This document shows, piece by piece, positions 23,746-30,204 of a stretch of 30,204 nucleotides of DNA (the first letter of the stretch is position 1; every line of letters starts with the position of its first letter). The translations under genes were made by a program, and so were the position numbers. The stretch is from positions 1-30,204 of the forward strand of contig JAEXGM010000042.1 in the NCBI GenBank assembly GCA_023450835.1, read 5' to 3'. The notes under the pieces were generated by a model that was given only the letters and a program-made list of their open reading frames with translations, did no database searches and was not told the DNA's origin. Origin of the DNA: Bacillota bacterium (lineage in GTDB: Bacteria > Bacillota > Clostridia > Lachnospirales > Lachnospiraceae).

Positions 23746-25335
23746 ATGACACATTCAAAACAAACAATACGAAAGATTATTATCTTAAGCATTGCAGCAC
23801 TGATGATAAGTTTTTTTTCTCCGATTAAAACAGAAGCAAATGATAACAAGACATATTATATTAAAGTGAACAAGCAGCAGAATTGTGTTACGATCTACGA
23901 AAAGGACAAGAAAGGAAATTATACGGTACCGGTAAAAGCCATGGTGTGTTCCGTAGGTGCAGATACCCCATTGGGTGTTTTTAAAACACCGGCCAAATAC
24001 CGTTGGAAACTGTTAATGGGGGATGTGTGGGGGCAATATTCTACCAGAATCGTACGAGGCATACTATTCCATTCCGTATGGTATTACAAGATGGATGCTT
24101 CTACTTTATCCTCTACCCAGTATAATAAGCTTGGTACTACGGCATCCCATGGTTGTGTAAGGCTGACAGTGGAGGATGCCAAATGGATTTATGACAACTG
24201 TCCTCTTGGTACCACGGTAGAGATATACAATGGGAAGGACCCGGGGCCACTTGGCAAGCCGGCAGCAATCAAGCTTACCGCCGGTTCAGGCTGGGATCCC
24301 ACGGACCCGGATACAAAGAATCCCTACTCAAAAAAAGTTCCCGTTATAAATATTGCTGAAAAGAAGACCGTAGCATGGGGAGCAAAAGTTGATTTATACG
24401 CCGGTGTTAAGGCTGTATCTACCACAGGAGTCGATATTTCGGGAAATATTAAGGCAGAAGGAAAAGTAGACAGTTTTACGGCGGGTAACTATAAGGTAAC
24501 ATATACGGTAAGTGATGCACTGGGGAAAAAGACAAGTAAAACGGTTCTTTATACGGTAAGTCCCTGTAAAGTGGCACCTGTAATTAAGGGAGTGGCAGAC
24601 AGTGTAATCGGAAAAGATACGATTATTGACAAAGCCTATGCCTTAAAAGGAGTGTCAGCATATCTTTCTACAAAGAAACTGGCCAGTAAAGACATTAAGG
24701 TAACGATTAATAAGACCAGTGACAGTGAGTATACCATTAATTATAGCATTAAAGCGGAAAATAATAAGACGGGAAAAGCAGCTGCATCAGTTTATGTAGA
24801 TTCCACTCCTCCGATTTTAGACGGGATGGCCTTTAAGAATATTACCAAGGAACAGCTGGCAGCCGGTAAGACAGCAATCCTTAAATTGGCAAAGGAAGGA
24901 ATAACCGTAGGAGATGATTACTCCGAATTAACACCGTCTGATGTGAAGATTACGGTTGAACCCAAGGAGGATTATGCTTATCTGGTTCATTATGAGGTGG
25001 CAGATAAAGCAGGGAATATTACAAAAGAAACTGTACAGTATACGTATTTTGACAGTATACGTATTGAAGGAATCACCAATCGTGTTGATATTCCTTCAGA
25101 TACGGCCATGGATGATGTGACGGCATTAACCGGTATTCAAGCTTATAACAGCGATGATACCGAATACACAGGGCCTATAGCAGTAAGTATATGGACCGGT
25201 GATAATAAGACCTATGAGATAACCTATACTATAACAGAGACGGATGGTAAGCAGATATCGGTAACCTGTTATTTTGCACTGAATGCTGAAAGTACGGAAC
25301 AACCGGATATCAGCGGGCAGACTGCCGGGAATTAA
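23746..25335 (+). CDS. Secreted L,D-transpeptidase (YkuD domain) with Ig-like repeats
   Basis: This 529-residue protein should make or remodel 3-3 peptidoglycan cross-links, or attach proteins, outside the membrane. A signal peptide (basic MTHSKQTIRK, hydrophobic IIILSIAALMISFF, probable cleavage after TEA near residue 31) is followed directly by a YkuD domain (about 36-180) with the catalytic motif His109 ... SHGCVR (Ser134-His135-Gly136-Cys137). Residues about 200-516 form four tandem beta-rich repeats of roughly 75-85 residues with recurring G(V/I)xAY/GVKAV and Y.ITY/YKVTY patterns, similar to bacterial Ig-like (DUF5011-type) domains. TAAGGAG precedes ATG 23746. It appears to be a single-gene unit ended by the hairpin at 25361-25418. 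Confidence 0.9.
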   Translation: MTHSKQTIRKIIILSIAALMISFFSPIKTEANDNKTYYIKVNKQQNCVTIYEKDKKGNYTVPVKAMVCSVGADTPLGVFKTPAKYRWKLLMGDVWGQYSTRIVRGILFHSVWYYKMDASTLSSTQYNKLGTTASHGCVRLTVEDAKWIYDNCPLGTTVEIYNGKDPGPLGKPAAIKLTAGSGWDPTDPDTKNPYSKKVPVINIAEKKTVAWGAKVDLYAGVKAVSTTGVDISGNIKAEGKVDSFTAGNYKVTYTVSDALGKKTSKTVLYTVSPCKVAPVIKGVADSVIGKDTIIDKAYALKGVSAYLSTKKLASKDIKVTINKTSDSEYTINYSIKAENNKTGKAAASVYVDSTPPILDGMAFKNITKEQLAAGKTAILKLAKEGITVGDDYSELTPSDVKITVEPKEDYAYLVHYEVADKAGNITKETVQYTYFDSIRIEGITNRVDIPSDTAMDDVTALTGIQAYNSDDTEYTGPIAVSIWTGDNKTYEITYTITETDGKQISVTCYFALNAESTEQPDISGQTAGN

Positions 25336-25360
25336 GAAGAGATATATAAATAAAAAGTAA

Positions 25361-25418
25361 AAGGGCTGTTTTGAATCGCCTCTGTCAAGCAGACAGGGAA
25401 CGATTCAAAACAGCCCTT
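25361..25418 (-). terminator. Bidirectional terminator with 18-bp stem
   Basis: aagggctgttttgaatcg (25361-25378) and cgattcaaaacagccctt (25401-25418) are perfectly complementary, with an inner CTGTC/GACAG stem. On the minus strand it is followed by TTACTTTTTATTT, so it chiefly ends the gene stopping at 25427; it can also stop transcripts from the L,D-transpeptidase gene. Confidence 0.85.
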
Positions 25419-25426
25419 AACTATTC

Positions 25427-25702
25427 TTATTTCATGGATTTTGACATTTTCCTAATCATCTCGACCTTTTGCTTATCGGCAGCGGACATATCCTTTGTCA
25501 GGATATCCACCAGTAAATCATTTTCTTCTTTTGTAAAGGTCAGATTCATCGACTTTAGTTTAGCATTTGCCTTTACCAGAAGGGGCAGAGCCTTATCAGG
25601 TGATTTTCCTTCTGCTTCATTTGCAAGTTCCATAAGAATCGTAAGTTTTCTGGCATCAATATTCTTCATTGCAGGGTGATTCATCCAAGAGAAATTATTC
25701 AT
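25427..25702 (-). CDS. Small helical protein of unknown function
   Basis: This 91-residue, Lys/Met-rich, probably all-helical cytoplasmic protein begins MNNFSWMNHPAMKNIDARKL. I recognise no domain. ATG 25702 is chosen because GGAGG lies just before it, inside a slightly longer frame that would start at 25714. It follows the 288-residue gene on the same strand by 22 bp, so they form an operon. Its last 28 residues (DILTKDMSAADKQKVEMIRK region, 66-85) resemble the C-terminus of that neighbour (DILSTMLSPEQKSTFDNMSM, 262-281), and LLVKANAKLKSM (41-52) resembles LLIKTSELMDSL (154-165). Shared ancestry or a common partner is inferred. Confidence 0.8.
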   Translation of the reverse strand: MNNFSWMNHPAMKNIDARKLTILMELANEAEGKSPDKALPLLVKANAKLKSMNLTFTKEENDLLVDILTKDMSAADKQKVEMIRKMSKSMK

Positions 25703-25724
25703 AACTACCTCCATATTTTAATGA

Positions 25725-26591
25725 TTATTGCTGCATCATGTTAAGCATCATGGACATGTTATCAAAAGTACTTTTTTGTTCCGGACTCAGCATGGTAGAG
25801 AGAATATCCATCATATTGGAGTTAAATCCCAGTCCGCTTCCGCCTCCGGTGTTTTCAGCACCTTGACTCTGTTCCTCTTTTGTTCCTGTGTCATCTGACG
25901 AAGAGGACATCATGCTTGATAAAGTCGAATAGGTATCAAACATATTTTTCATTCGCAGGAAATTTAGTACATTATCTATAAGCTGGCGTTCTCTGGCATA
26001 ACAAACAGTACGGACACTGTTTAACAGGGCTTCTATGTCAATATTTTGTCTATTCAGGCTAAAGGTAGATACATGTTCCTGACTTCTGACTGAGCGGAGA
26101 GAATCCATAAGTTCGGAAGTTTTGATAAGTAAGCTGGCAGATTCCTGCGTACTGCTGTCAAGATGCGGGAGAGCAGCCTTCATGATATCAACCATATGTT
26201 TAAAGCCATCTCCAGAAGGCGGCTCCTCAGAACTATTGGGGATTTCGGATGTGTTAGAACCGGTGTCTTGTTTCTCAGTCTCCGAGTACTCATAATAGCT
26301 GGAGCCGGGAGTCTCATATTCAGTACTGCCTGGATTCTCATCAAAAGAGTAGTCAGAACTGCCTAAGTCCTCCGCGCTATAGCTGTATCCGTAGTCACTG
26401 GTTATCGTGGCACCATAGGGGTATCCATAGGAATATCCATTGTTAAAATTTCCGGTACCAAAATTTCCGCTGTTATTTTCCGCATTCCCGTCAGGCGGGG
26501 GAGGAGAAGACCCGGTTGTATCTGGAGTGTTATTTATGTTTGCTTCCGTATTCTCCTTGTCAAAGGGGCTTGGAAAACCATAACTGTCCAT
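25725..26591 (-). CDS. Low-complexity acidic/Tyr-rich protein of unknown function
   Basis: This 288-residue protein has two parts. Residues 1-127 are disordered, rich in Ser, Gly, Asn, Tyr, Pro and acid, with Tyr-Gly repeats (GYSYGYPYG 52-60, DYGYSYS 66-72) and a PPPP run. Residues about 128-230 are helical, then a Ser/Gly linker leads to a Met-rich end (DILSTMLSPEQK ... SMMLNMMQQ). No signal peptide or membrane segment is visible. A motif of the form [MV]DI[LM]xxx appears at 134-137 and again at 261-264, and once more in the 91-residue protein of the next gene. ATG 26591 follows AGAAAGGT. The function is unknown; an intracellular scaffold or spore-associated role would be guesses. Confidence 0.8.
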   Translation of the reverse strand: MDSYGFPSPFDKENTEANINNTPDTTGSSPPPPDGNAENNSGNFGTGNFNNGYSYGYPYGATITSDYGYSYSAEDLGSSDYSFDENPGSTEYETPGSSYYEYSETEKQDTGSNTSEIPNSSEEPPSGDGFKHMVDIMKAALPHLDSSTQESASLLIKTSELMDSLRSVRSQEHVSTFSLNRQNIDIEALLNSVRTVCYARERQLIDNVLNFLRMKNMFDTYSTLSSMMSSSSDDTGTKEEQSQGAENTGGGSGLGFNSNMMDILSTMLSPEQKSTFDNMSMMLNMMQQ

Positions 26592-26740
26592 GGCTGCGAC
26601 CTTTCTGCTTCATCATTATACTATATTCAGGGAAGGGAAAAATATAACCTATAGGAGTGACAAGCCGTCAGAAAAAGACGGAACTGACGTATGCAAAATG
26701 CTTACAACAGTCCCGCCTGATAGAATTTACATCATACGAA

Positions 26741-27220
26741 TTAGATTGGATATGTCAAATGAGATTCATCTATAACGTAAAGAATCTCGCGCAGATATTT
26801 ATCTGCCAGATATTTTGCCATTGACAGGTTCATATCCAGGTAATTGCCGCAGTTAATAGCGGCTGCACCGGGCACTTCGCCGGTAAAATCCCGGATGAAT
26901 TCATAAAGTTCAATGATGAGAGGAACAATATCACTTGATTTGTAATCACCGGCCAGTATCAGATAGAATCCGGTACGGCAGCCCATTGGTCCGAAATAGA
27001 TTGTTTTGTCGGCAAAGTCAGGATGGTTTCTTAAAAAAGTAGCACCAAGATGCTCAATGGTGTGAACTTCGGCAGTGTTCATAACCGGCTCAAAGTTCGG
27101 TCTTGTCATACGAAGGTCAAAGGTAGTAAGGGTTTCGGCACCTGCCTTATCCTTTCTTGACACATAAATGCCTGGCAGCAGTTGTAAATGGTCTACGGTA
27201 AAGCTTGCAATCTGTTCCAT
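26741..27220 (-). CDS. luxS: S-ribosylhomocysteine lyase (autoinducer-2 synthase)
   Basis: This 159-residue metalloenzyme splits S-ribosylhomocysteine into homocysteine and the AI-2 precursor DPD, recycling methionine-cycle waste and making a quorum signal. The metal site is intact: His53-x2-Glu56-His57 (HTIEHLGATFLRN) and Cys124 in INCGNY, with catalytic Cys81 in GPMGCRTGFYL. ATG 27220 gives the standard family N-terminus (MEQIASFTVDH) and is preceded by AAAGGAG; a longer frame from 27268 is not favoured because its start lies upstream of the candidate -10. The Shine-Dalgarno is part of leader repeat copy 3. It stands alone, without mtnN/pfs or methionine-cycle genes adjacent. Confidence 0.97.
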   Translation of the reverse strand: MEQIASFTVDHLQLLPGIYVSRKDKAGAETLTTFDLRMTRPNFEPVMNTAEVHTIEHLGATFLRNHPDFADKTIYFGPMGCRTGFYLILAGDYKSSDIVPLIIELYEFIRDFTGEVPGAAAINCGNYLDMNLSMAKYLADKYLREILYVIDESHLTYPI

Positions 27221-27222
27221 AA

Positions 27223-27256
27223 TATCTCCTTTCGTGGATATCGAATCTTTGATTTG
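27223..27256 (-). repeat. 34-nt leader repeat, copy 3
   Basis: Read toward luxS it carries CAAATCAAAGATT, then CACGAAAGGAG, matching copy 2 at about 29 of 34 positions. The luxS start codon begins three bases after its end, as at the other two copies. Confidence 0.75.
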
Positions 27257-27262
27257 ATTATA
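27257..27262 (-). promoter_or_regulatory. Candidate -10 box of luxS
   Basis: TATAAT on the minus strand directly abuts leader repeat copy 3, so the transcript would begin inside the repeat's dyad. The -35 region at 17-bp spacing (TTCCAT) is weak. Confidence 0.45.
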
Positions 27263-27301
27263 GCACACAAGTAAAGATGATGGAAGTTGTGTTTTCCGGG
27301 G

Positions 27302-27330
27302 TTGAAAAGATTCTTAAACTTGTTTATAAT
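27302..27330 (+). promoter_or_regulatory. Promoter of the HAD phosphatase gene
   Basis: TTGAAA (27302-27307), a 17-bp spacer and TATAAT (27325-27330) lie about 98 bp before the start codon and diverge from luxS. Confidence 0.75.
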
Positions 27331-27427
27331 TCTAGTATCTGAATAAATGTTTAAAAATTTGGAATCTAAATATATAAATTAAAGAATTTGGCGATTACCT
27401 GCTAAAGATTAATACCGGGAGGACATT

Positions 27428-28045
27428 ATGTGGGACAGCATTATATTTGATTTAGACGGAACCTTATGGGACGCGACGGATGGAGCGGCCGCAGTTTGGA
27501 AGGAGGAAGCAAAGAAATACCCTGAGATGAAAGATGTTATTACAGCGGATAAATTAAAAGCTCTTTATGGACTGCCGTTAGAGGAAATAGCAGTCCGACT
27601 TTTACCGAGCCTGGACAGTGAAACTGCAATTGCAATTATGAGAGAAACAGTAATAAAGCAGTGCCCTTATCTGGAAAAGGATGGAGGAATCCTTTATCCG
27701 GAATTAATAGAGACCTTACATGAATTAAAGAAAAAATACAAGCTCTTTATCGTAAGTAATTGTGAAGAAGGATATATTCAATGTTTCTTAAATGCCCATC
27801 AGCTTTGGGATGTTTTTAGTGATTTTGAGTATCCGGGCAGAAGCGGAGAGTTAAAGGCGGAAAACATTAAAAGCGTGATTGCAAGAAATTCTTTGCAGAA
27901 CCCTGTTTACCTGGGAGATACGGCAGCGGACTTTCAGGCGGCTACAAAAGCAGGTGTTCCGTTTATCTTTGCAAGATATGGTTTTGGCGAAGTAGAAGGT
28001 TATGAGAGGGCAATCGACAGCTTTGCACAGCTATTGGAATTCTAA
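27428..28045 (+). CDS. HAD-superfamily hydrolase (phosphoglycolate phosphatase-like)
   Basis: This 205-residue cytoplasmic phosphatase carries all four HAD motifs: FDLDGTLWD with nucleophile Asp8 and acid Asp10, IVSNCEEGY (motif II Ser), a lysine in ELKAENIKSV (motif III) and YLGDTAADFQAA (motif IV). The helical cap between residues about 15 and 85 is of the C1 type seen in phosphoglycolate phosphatase and beta-phosphoglucomutase relatives. The exact substrate cannot be told from sequence. GGGAGGAC precedes ATG 27428. It is a single-gene unit with its own promoter and a terminator at 28063-28109. Confidence 0.9.
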   Translation: MWDSIIFDLDGTLWDATDGAAAVWKEEAKKYPEMKDVITADKLKALYGLPLEEIAVRLLPSLDSETAIAIMRETVIKQCPYLEKDGGILYPELIETLHELKKKYKLFIVSNCEEGYIQCFLNAHQLWDVFSDFEYPGRSGELKAENIKSVIARNSLQNPVYLGDTAADFQAATKAGVPFIFARYGFGEVEGYERAIDSFAQLLEF

Positions 28046-28062
28046 ATTAAGGATGATTTATT

Positions 28063-28109
28063 ATCATGGCGGAGCAGTATTTCGCAGGTCTGTTCCAGCC
28101 ATGATTTTA
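28063..28109 (+). terminator. Terminator of the HAD phosphatase gene
   Basis: atcatggc (28063-28070) pairs with gccatgat (28098-28105), and GGAGCAG with CTGTTCC (one mismatch) inside, followed by TTTTA. A one-base bulge interrupts the stem. Confidence 0.7.
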
Positions 28110-28112
28110 TAG

Positions 28113-28141
28113 TTGACTTATAACTGCCAAATGGATATACT
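28113..28141 (+). promoter_or_regulatory. Promoter of the trpS T-box leader
   Basis: TTGACT (28113-28118), a 17-bp spacer and TATACT (28136-28141) predict a start near 28148, about 320 nt upstream of trpS. Confidence 0.8.
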
Positions 28142-28147
28142 AAAAGC

Positions 28148-28447
28148 AGGAAAAGATAAAAATGCCGATGATTAAGAATAGTAATCAGAAATATCTGTTT
28201 TCAGAGAGCCGATGAAAGGTGTGAGCCGGCAGCAGATTCTGTATGAATGGACTTATAGGCTCGGGAGGAAAGGGAAATCCCAAGTAATGCCCGACGGGAG
28301 CTTCATCCGTTATCAGCGAAGCATATATTCTACGTATATGAAATATGAGTGGGCGTTTTACGCCAAGCCGGGTGGTACCGCAGAAGCCGATAGCTTTTGT
28401 CCCAGTAAATATTACGACTGTAATATGCTGTGGCAGAAGTTTTTTTT
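28148..28447 (+). promoter_or_regulatory. tRNA-Trp-sensing T-box riboswitch
   Basis: The leader shows the main T-box parts in order: AGAGAGCCG opening stem I (28204-28212), the specifier loop GAATGGAC with the Trp codon UGG at 28248-28250, and the conserved T-box GGGTGGTACCGC (28370-28381). A terminator follows, with stem 28394-28415 / 28420-28439 and eight T (28440-28447). Uncharged tRNA-Trp should pair with UGG and with UGGU in the T-box, preventing termination and switching on trpS. The specifier agrees with the downstream gene. The exact 5' end is inferred from the promoter. Confidence 0.93.
28394..28447 (+). terminator. Regulated terminator of the T-box leader
   Basis: A ~20-bp imperfect stem (cttttgtcccag... 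/ ...ctgtggcagaag, with ATATTAC/GTAATAT near the loop) is followed by T8. Its left arm overlaps the region needed for the antiterminator. Confidence 0.85.
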
Positions 28448-28466
28448 ATGATGAAAGGAGTTTAAT

Positions 28467-29477
28467 ATGTTAGACGGAAAGAAAGTATTATTCAGCGGAA
28501 TGCAGGCAACAGGGAATATTACCCTGGGAAATTATATGGGAGCATTAAAGAATTGGGTGGCTTTAACGAATGATGAAACTTATCAATGTTTTTACTGCGT
28601 GGTAGACCTTCATTCTCTTACCGTAAGGCAGGACCCTGCAGAACTCAGGAAGAGAGCCAGGACTCTTTTAATGCAGTATATTTCAGCAGGCCTTGATCCT
28701 GTGAAGAATTGTATTTATTATCAGTCTCATGTATCAGGTCATGCAGAGCTCAGCTGGATATTAAACTGCTTTACCTATATGGGAGAGCTGAACCGTATGA
28801 CCCAATTTAAAGATAAATCTGCAAAGCATGCGGATAACATCAATGCCGGTCTCTTTACCTATCCGGTATTAATGGCAGCGGATATCCTTTTATTTCAGAC
28901 AGATGTAGTGCCTGTTGGAATTGACCAGAAACAGCATCTGGAGATAACCAGAGATATCGCAGAGCGTTTTAACGGTATCTATGGGGATGTATTGACCATA
29001 CCGGAACCTTATATCGGCAAGGTTGGAGCCAAGATTATGAGCCTTCAGGAGCCGGATAAGAAAATGTCCAAATCCGATGAGAATGTCAATGCCACTATCT
29101 ATCTTATGGATGATGCAGATACGGTCATACGTAAGTTTAAGAGAGCGGTAACGGATTCCGATAATGAAATCCGCTACTCCGATGAAAAGCCGGGAATTAA
29201 GAACCTTATAGATATTTATGCCGCTGTTAATGATAAGACGCCTGCCGAGGTTGAAAGAGAGTTTGACGGTAAGGGTTACGGTGATTTCAAATTGGCAGTA
29301 GGAGAATCCGTAAACAGTGTATTGCGTCCTATCCATGTAAAGATGGATGAGTTAATAAAGGATAAGGCATATGTGGACGGTATTATAAAGGATAATGCGG
29401 AAAAAGCAAATTACTTTGCAACGAAGACCTTAAGAAAGGTTCAGAAGAAAGTGGGTCTTCCGGAGAGAGTACGATGA
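28467..29477 (+). CDS. trpS: Tryptophanyl-tRNA synthetase
   Basis: This 336-residue class I synthetase charges tRNA-Trp. The HIGH-type motif appears as GNITLGNY (residues 16-23) and the KMSKS motif is exact (199-203, in DKKMSKSDENVN). The length matches bacterial TrpRS. ATG 28467 follows GATGAAAGGAG at good distance, 20 bases after the T-box terminator. The gene is controlled by the tRNA-Trp T-box upstream. Its stop overlaps the start of the next gene in the sequence ATGA (29474-29477), so the two are translationally coupled. Confidence 0.97.
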   Translation: MLDGKKVLFSGMQATGNITLGNYMGALKNWVALTNDETYQCFYCVVDLHSLTVRQDPAELRKRARTLLMQYISAGLDPVKNCIYYQSHVSGHAELSWILNCFTYMGELNRMTQFKDKSAKHADNINAGLFTYPVLMAADILLFQTDVVPVGIDQKQHLEITRDIAERFNGIYGDVLTIPEPYIGKVGAKIMSLQEPDKKMSKSDENVNATIYLMDDADTVIRKFKRAVTDSDNEIRYSDEKPGIKNLIDIYAAVNDKTPAEVEREFDGKGYGDFKLAVGESVNSVLRPIHVKMDELIKDKAYVDGIIKDNAEKANYFATKTLRKVQKKVGLPERVR

Positions 29478-30204
29478 AGATAATTTTTTTAGAGACGGAT
29501 TCCCTGGGAAGTGATGTGGATTTATCCTGTTTTGAGACCTTGGGTGAAGTAGTTAAATACAATAAAAGTGATACAGCGGAGAATGCGGATAGAATAAAAG
29601 AGGCCGATATTTTGGTAGTGAATAAAATACCCATGAACGAAAGTTCACTGAAAGAGGCGGCTAACTTAAAACTCATCTGCATTACCGGAACCGGAACCAA
29701 TATCGTGGACTTTCCCTATGTCAACAGCAGAAAGATTGCAGTAGCCAACGTGAAAGGATACTCTACCGCATCCGTTGCACAGCATACTTTCGCACTGTTT
29801 TTTTATCTTTATGAGAAGCTTCACCATTATGACACCTTTGTAAAATCAGGTGGTTATGTAAAGAGTGATATATTCAGCTGCTTTGATGAAAAATTCAACG
29901 AACTGGATGGGAAGACATGGGGGATTATCGGCCTCGGGGATATCGGAAAGCGTGTGGCAAACATTGCCGGAGCTTTTGGATGTAATATAATCTATTACTC
30001 TACCTCCGGGCGTAATCAGAACGGTGAATATAAAAGAGTGGACTTTGATACTCTCTTAAGAGATTCGGATATCATCTCTATTCATGCACCTTTAAATAGT
30101 GATACGGAGAATCTGATAAACGAAGAAGCCCTGGGGAAGATGAAATCCACTGCCTTTCTTTTAAATCTTGGAAGAGGGCCCATAGTGGATGAGAACGCCC
30201 TTTA
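29474..30204 (+). CDS. D-isomer-specific 2-hydroxyacid dehydrogenase (partial, 3' end outside window)
   Basis: The frame is open from ATG 29474 to the window edge (243 codons). It begins MKIIFLETDSLGSDVDLSC. The catalytic domain holds ITGTGTNIVDF and NVKGYSTASVAQHTFAL (about 75-110), then the NAD-binding motif GIIGLGDIGKRV with GxGxxG, and NLGRGPIVDENAL, which carries the substrate-binding Arg of the family. This group includes hydroxypyruvate/glycerate, phosphoglycerate and aromatic lactate dehydrogenases. The catalytic Glu/His pair lies beyond the window, so the substrate cannot be assigned. It overlaps trpS by 4 nt and so should share the T-box control, which is unusual for such an enzyme. 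Confidence 0.88.
   Translation, partial: MKIIFLETDSLGSDVDLSCFETLGEVVKYNKSDTAENADRIKEADILVVNKIPMNESSLKEAANLKLICITGTGTNIVDFPYVNSRKIAVANVKGYSTASVAQHTFALFFYLYEKLHHYDTFVKSGGYVKSDIFSCFDEKFNELDGKTWGIIGLGDIGKRVANIAGAFGCNIIYYSTSGRNQNGEYKRVDFDTLLRDSDIISIHAPLNSDTENLINEEALGKMKSTAFLLNLGRGPIVDENAL

Noticed and set aside
26666..26689. Inverted repeat CGTCAG/CTGACG downstream of luxS, considered as its terminator
   Set aside because: The stem is only 6 bp, a competing CCGTC/GACGG fold exists, and the T tract lies in the loop rather than after the stem.
28212..28451. 79-codon frame upstream of trpS
   Set aside because: It is wholly inside the T-box leader, including the specifier loop, T-box and terminator; the sequence is explained by RNA structure.
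1..30204. CRISPR array, tRNA or rRNA genes, prophage or conjugative genes
   Set aside because: No regularly spaced identical repeats, tRNA cloverleaf-type sequence, rRNA sequence, integrase or phage structural genes were seen by reading both strands.

Overview
The window looks like the chromosome of a low-GC (roughly 40% GC by eye), Gram-positive anaerobic clostridium, most likely a Lachnospiraceae (Clostridium cluster XIVa) member. The grounds are AGA/ATA-rich codon use, strong AAGGAGG-type ribosome sites, TTGACA/TATAAT promoters, a T-box leader, luxS, an oppBCDFA operon, and many hairpin terminators beginning GGGCTG. The genus is inference; no 16S or other marker is present. Both window ends cut through genes.

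Layout. 1-143: tail of an unidentified + strand gene. 161-1681: its terminator hairpin, split by a complete ISL3-family insertion sequence (182-1638, 24-bp imperfect terminal repeats, perfect 8-bp target duplication ATAAAACA). 1702-5192: a promoter, a 40-bp near-perfect palindrome and a four-gene set made of an ABC ATPase, a large ABC permease, an SdpR-like ArsR repressor and an SdpI-like membrane immunity protein. 5201-5403: a ~200-bp imperfect inverted repeat. 5407-8518 (minus strand): argH, preceded by paired ArgR-box-like repeats, and an M32 carboxypeptidase. 8758-10077: enolase. 10147-10353: a small orphan gene. 10609-16665: the oligopeptide ABC transporter operon oppBCDFA with a possible attenuated leader. 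16723-19536 (minus strand): a P-type Ca2+ ATPase. 19697-19898: a second ~200-bp element with perfect 30-bp ends. 19954-23638: a heterodimeric multidrug-type ABC exporter. 23746-25335: a secreted L,D-transpeptidase. 25427-26591 (minus strand): two unrecognised genes that share a short helical motif. 26741-27220 (minus strand): luxS. 27428-28045: a HAD phosphatase. 28113-28447: promoter and tryptophan T-box leader for trpS (28467-29477), which overlaps by 4 nt a D-2-hydroxyacid dehydrogenase gene running off the window end.

How parts fit. Most of the window is housekeeping (eno, argH, trpS, luxS) and nutrient uptake (opp). The more unusual signals are regulatory. A 34-nt leader sequence carrying the Shine-Dalgarno is repeated in front of three genes (ABC permease, sdpR-like, luxS) at identical distance from the start codon. 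A palindrome follows the promoter of the ABC/SdpRI operon and could be the repressor's operator. The IS sits precisely inside a terminator stem-loop. The T-box probably puts the downstream dehydrogenase under tRNA-Trp control as well. The ABC/SdpRI set is the best candidate for an under-described system: a possible export-plus-immunity module against a membrane-active peptide.
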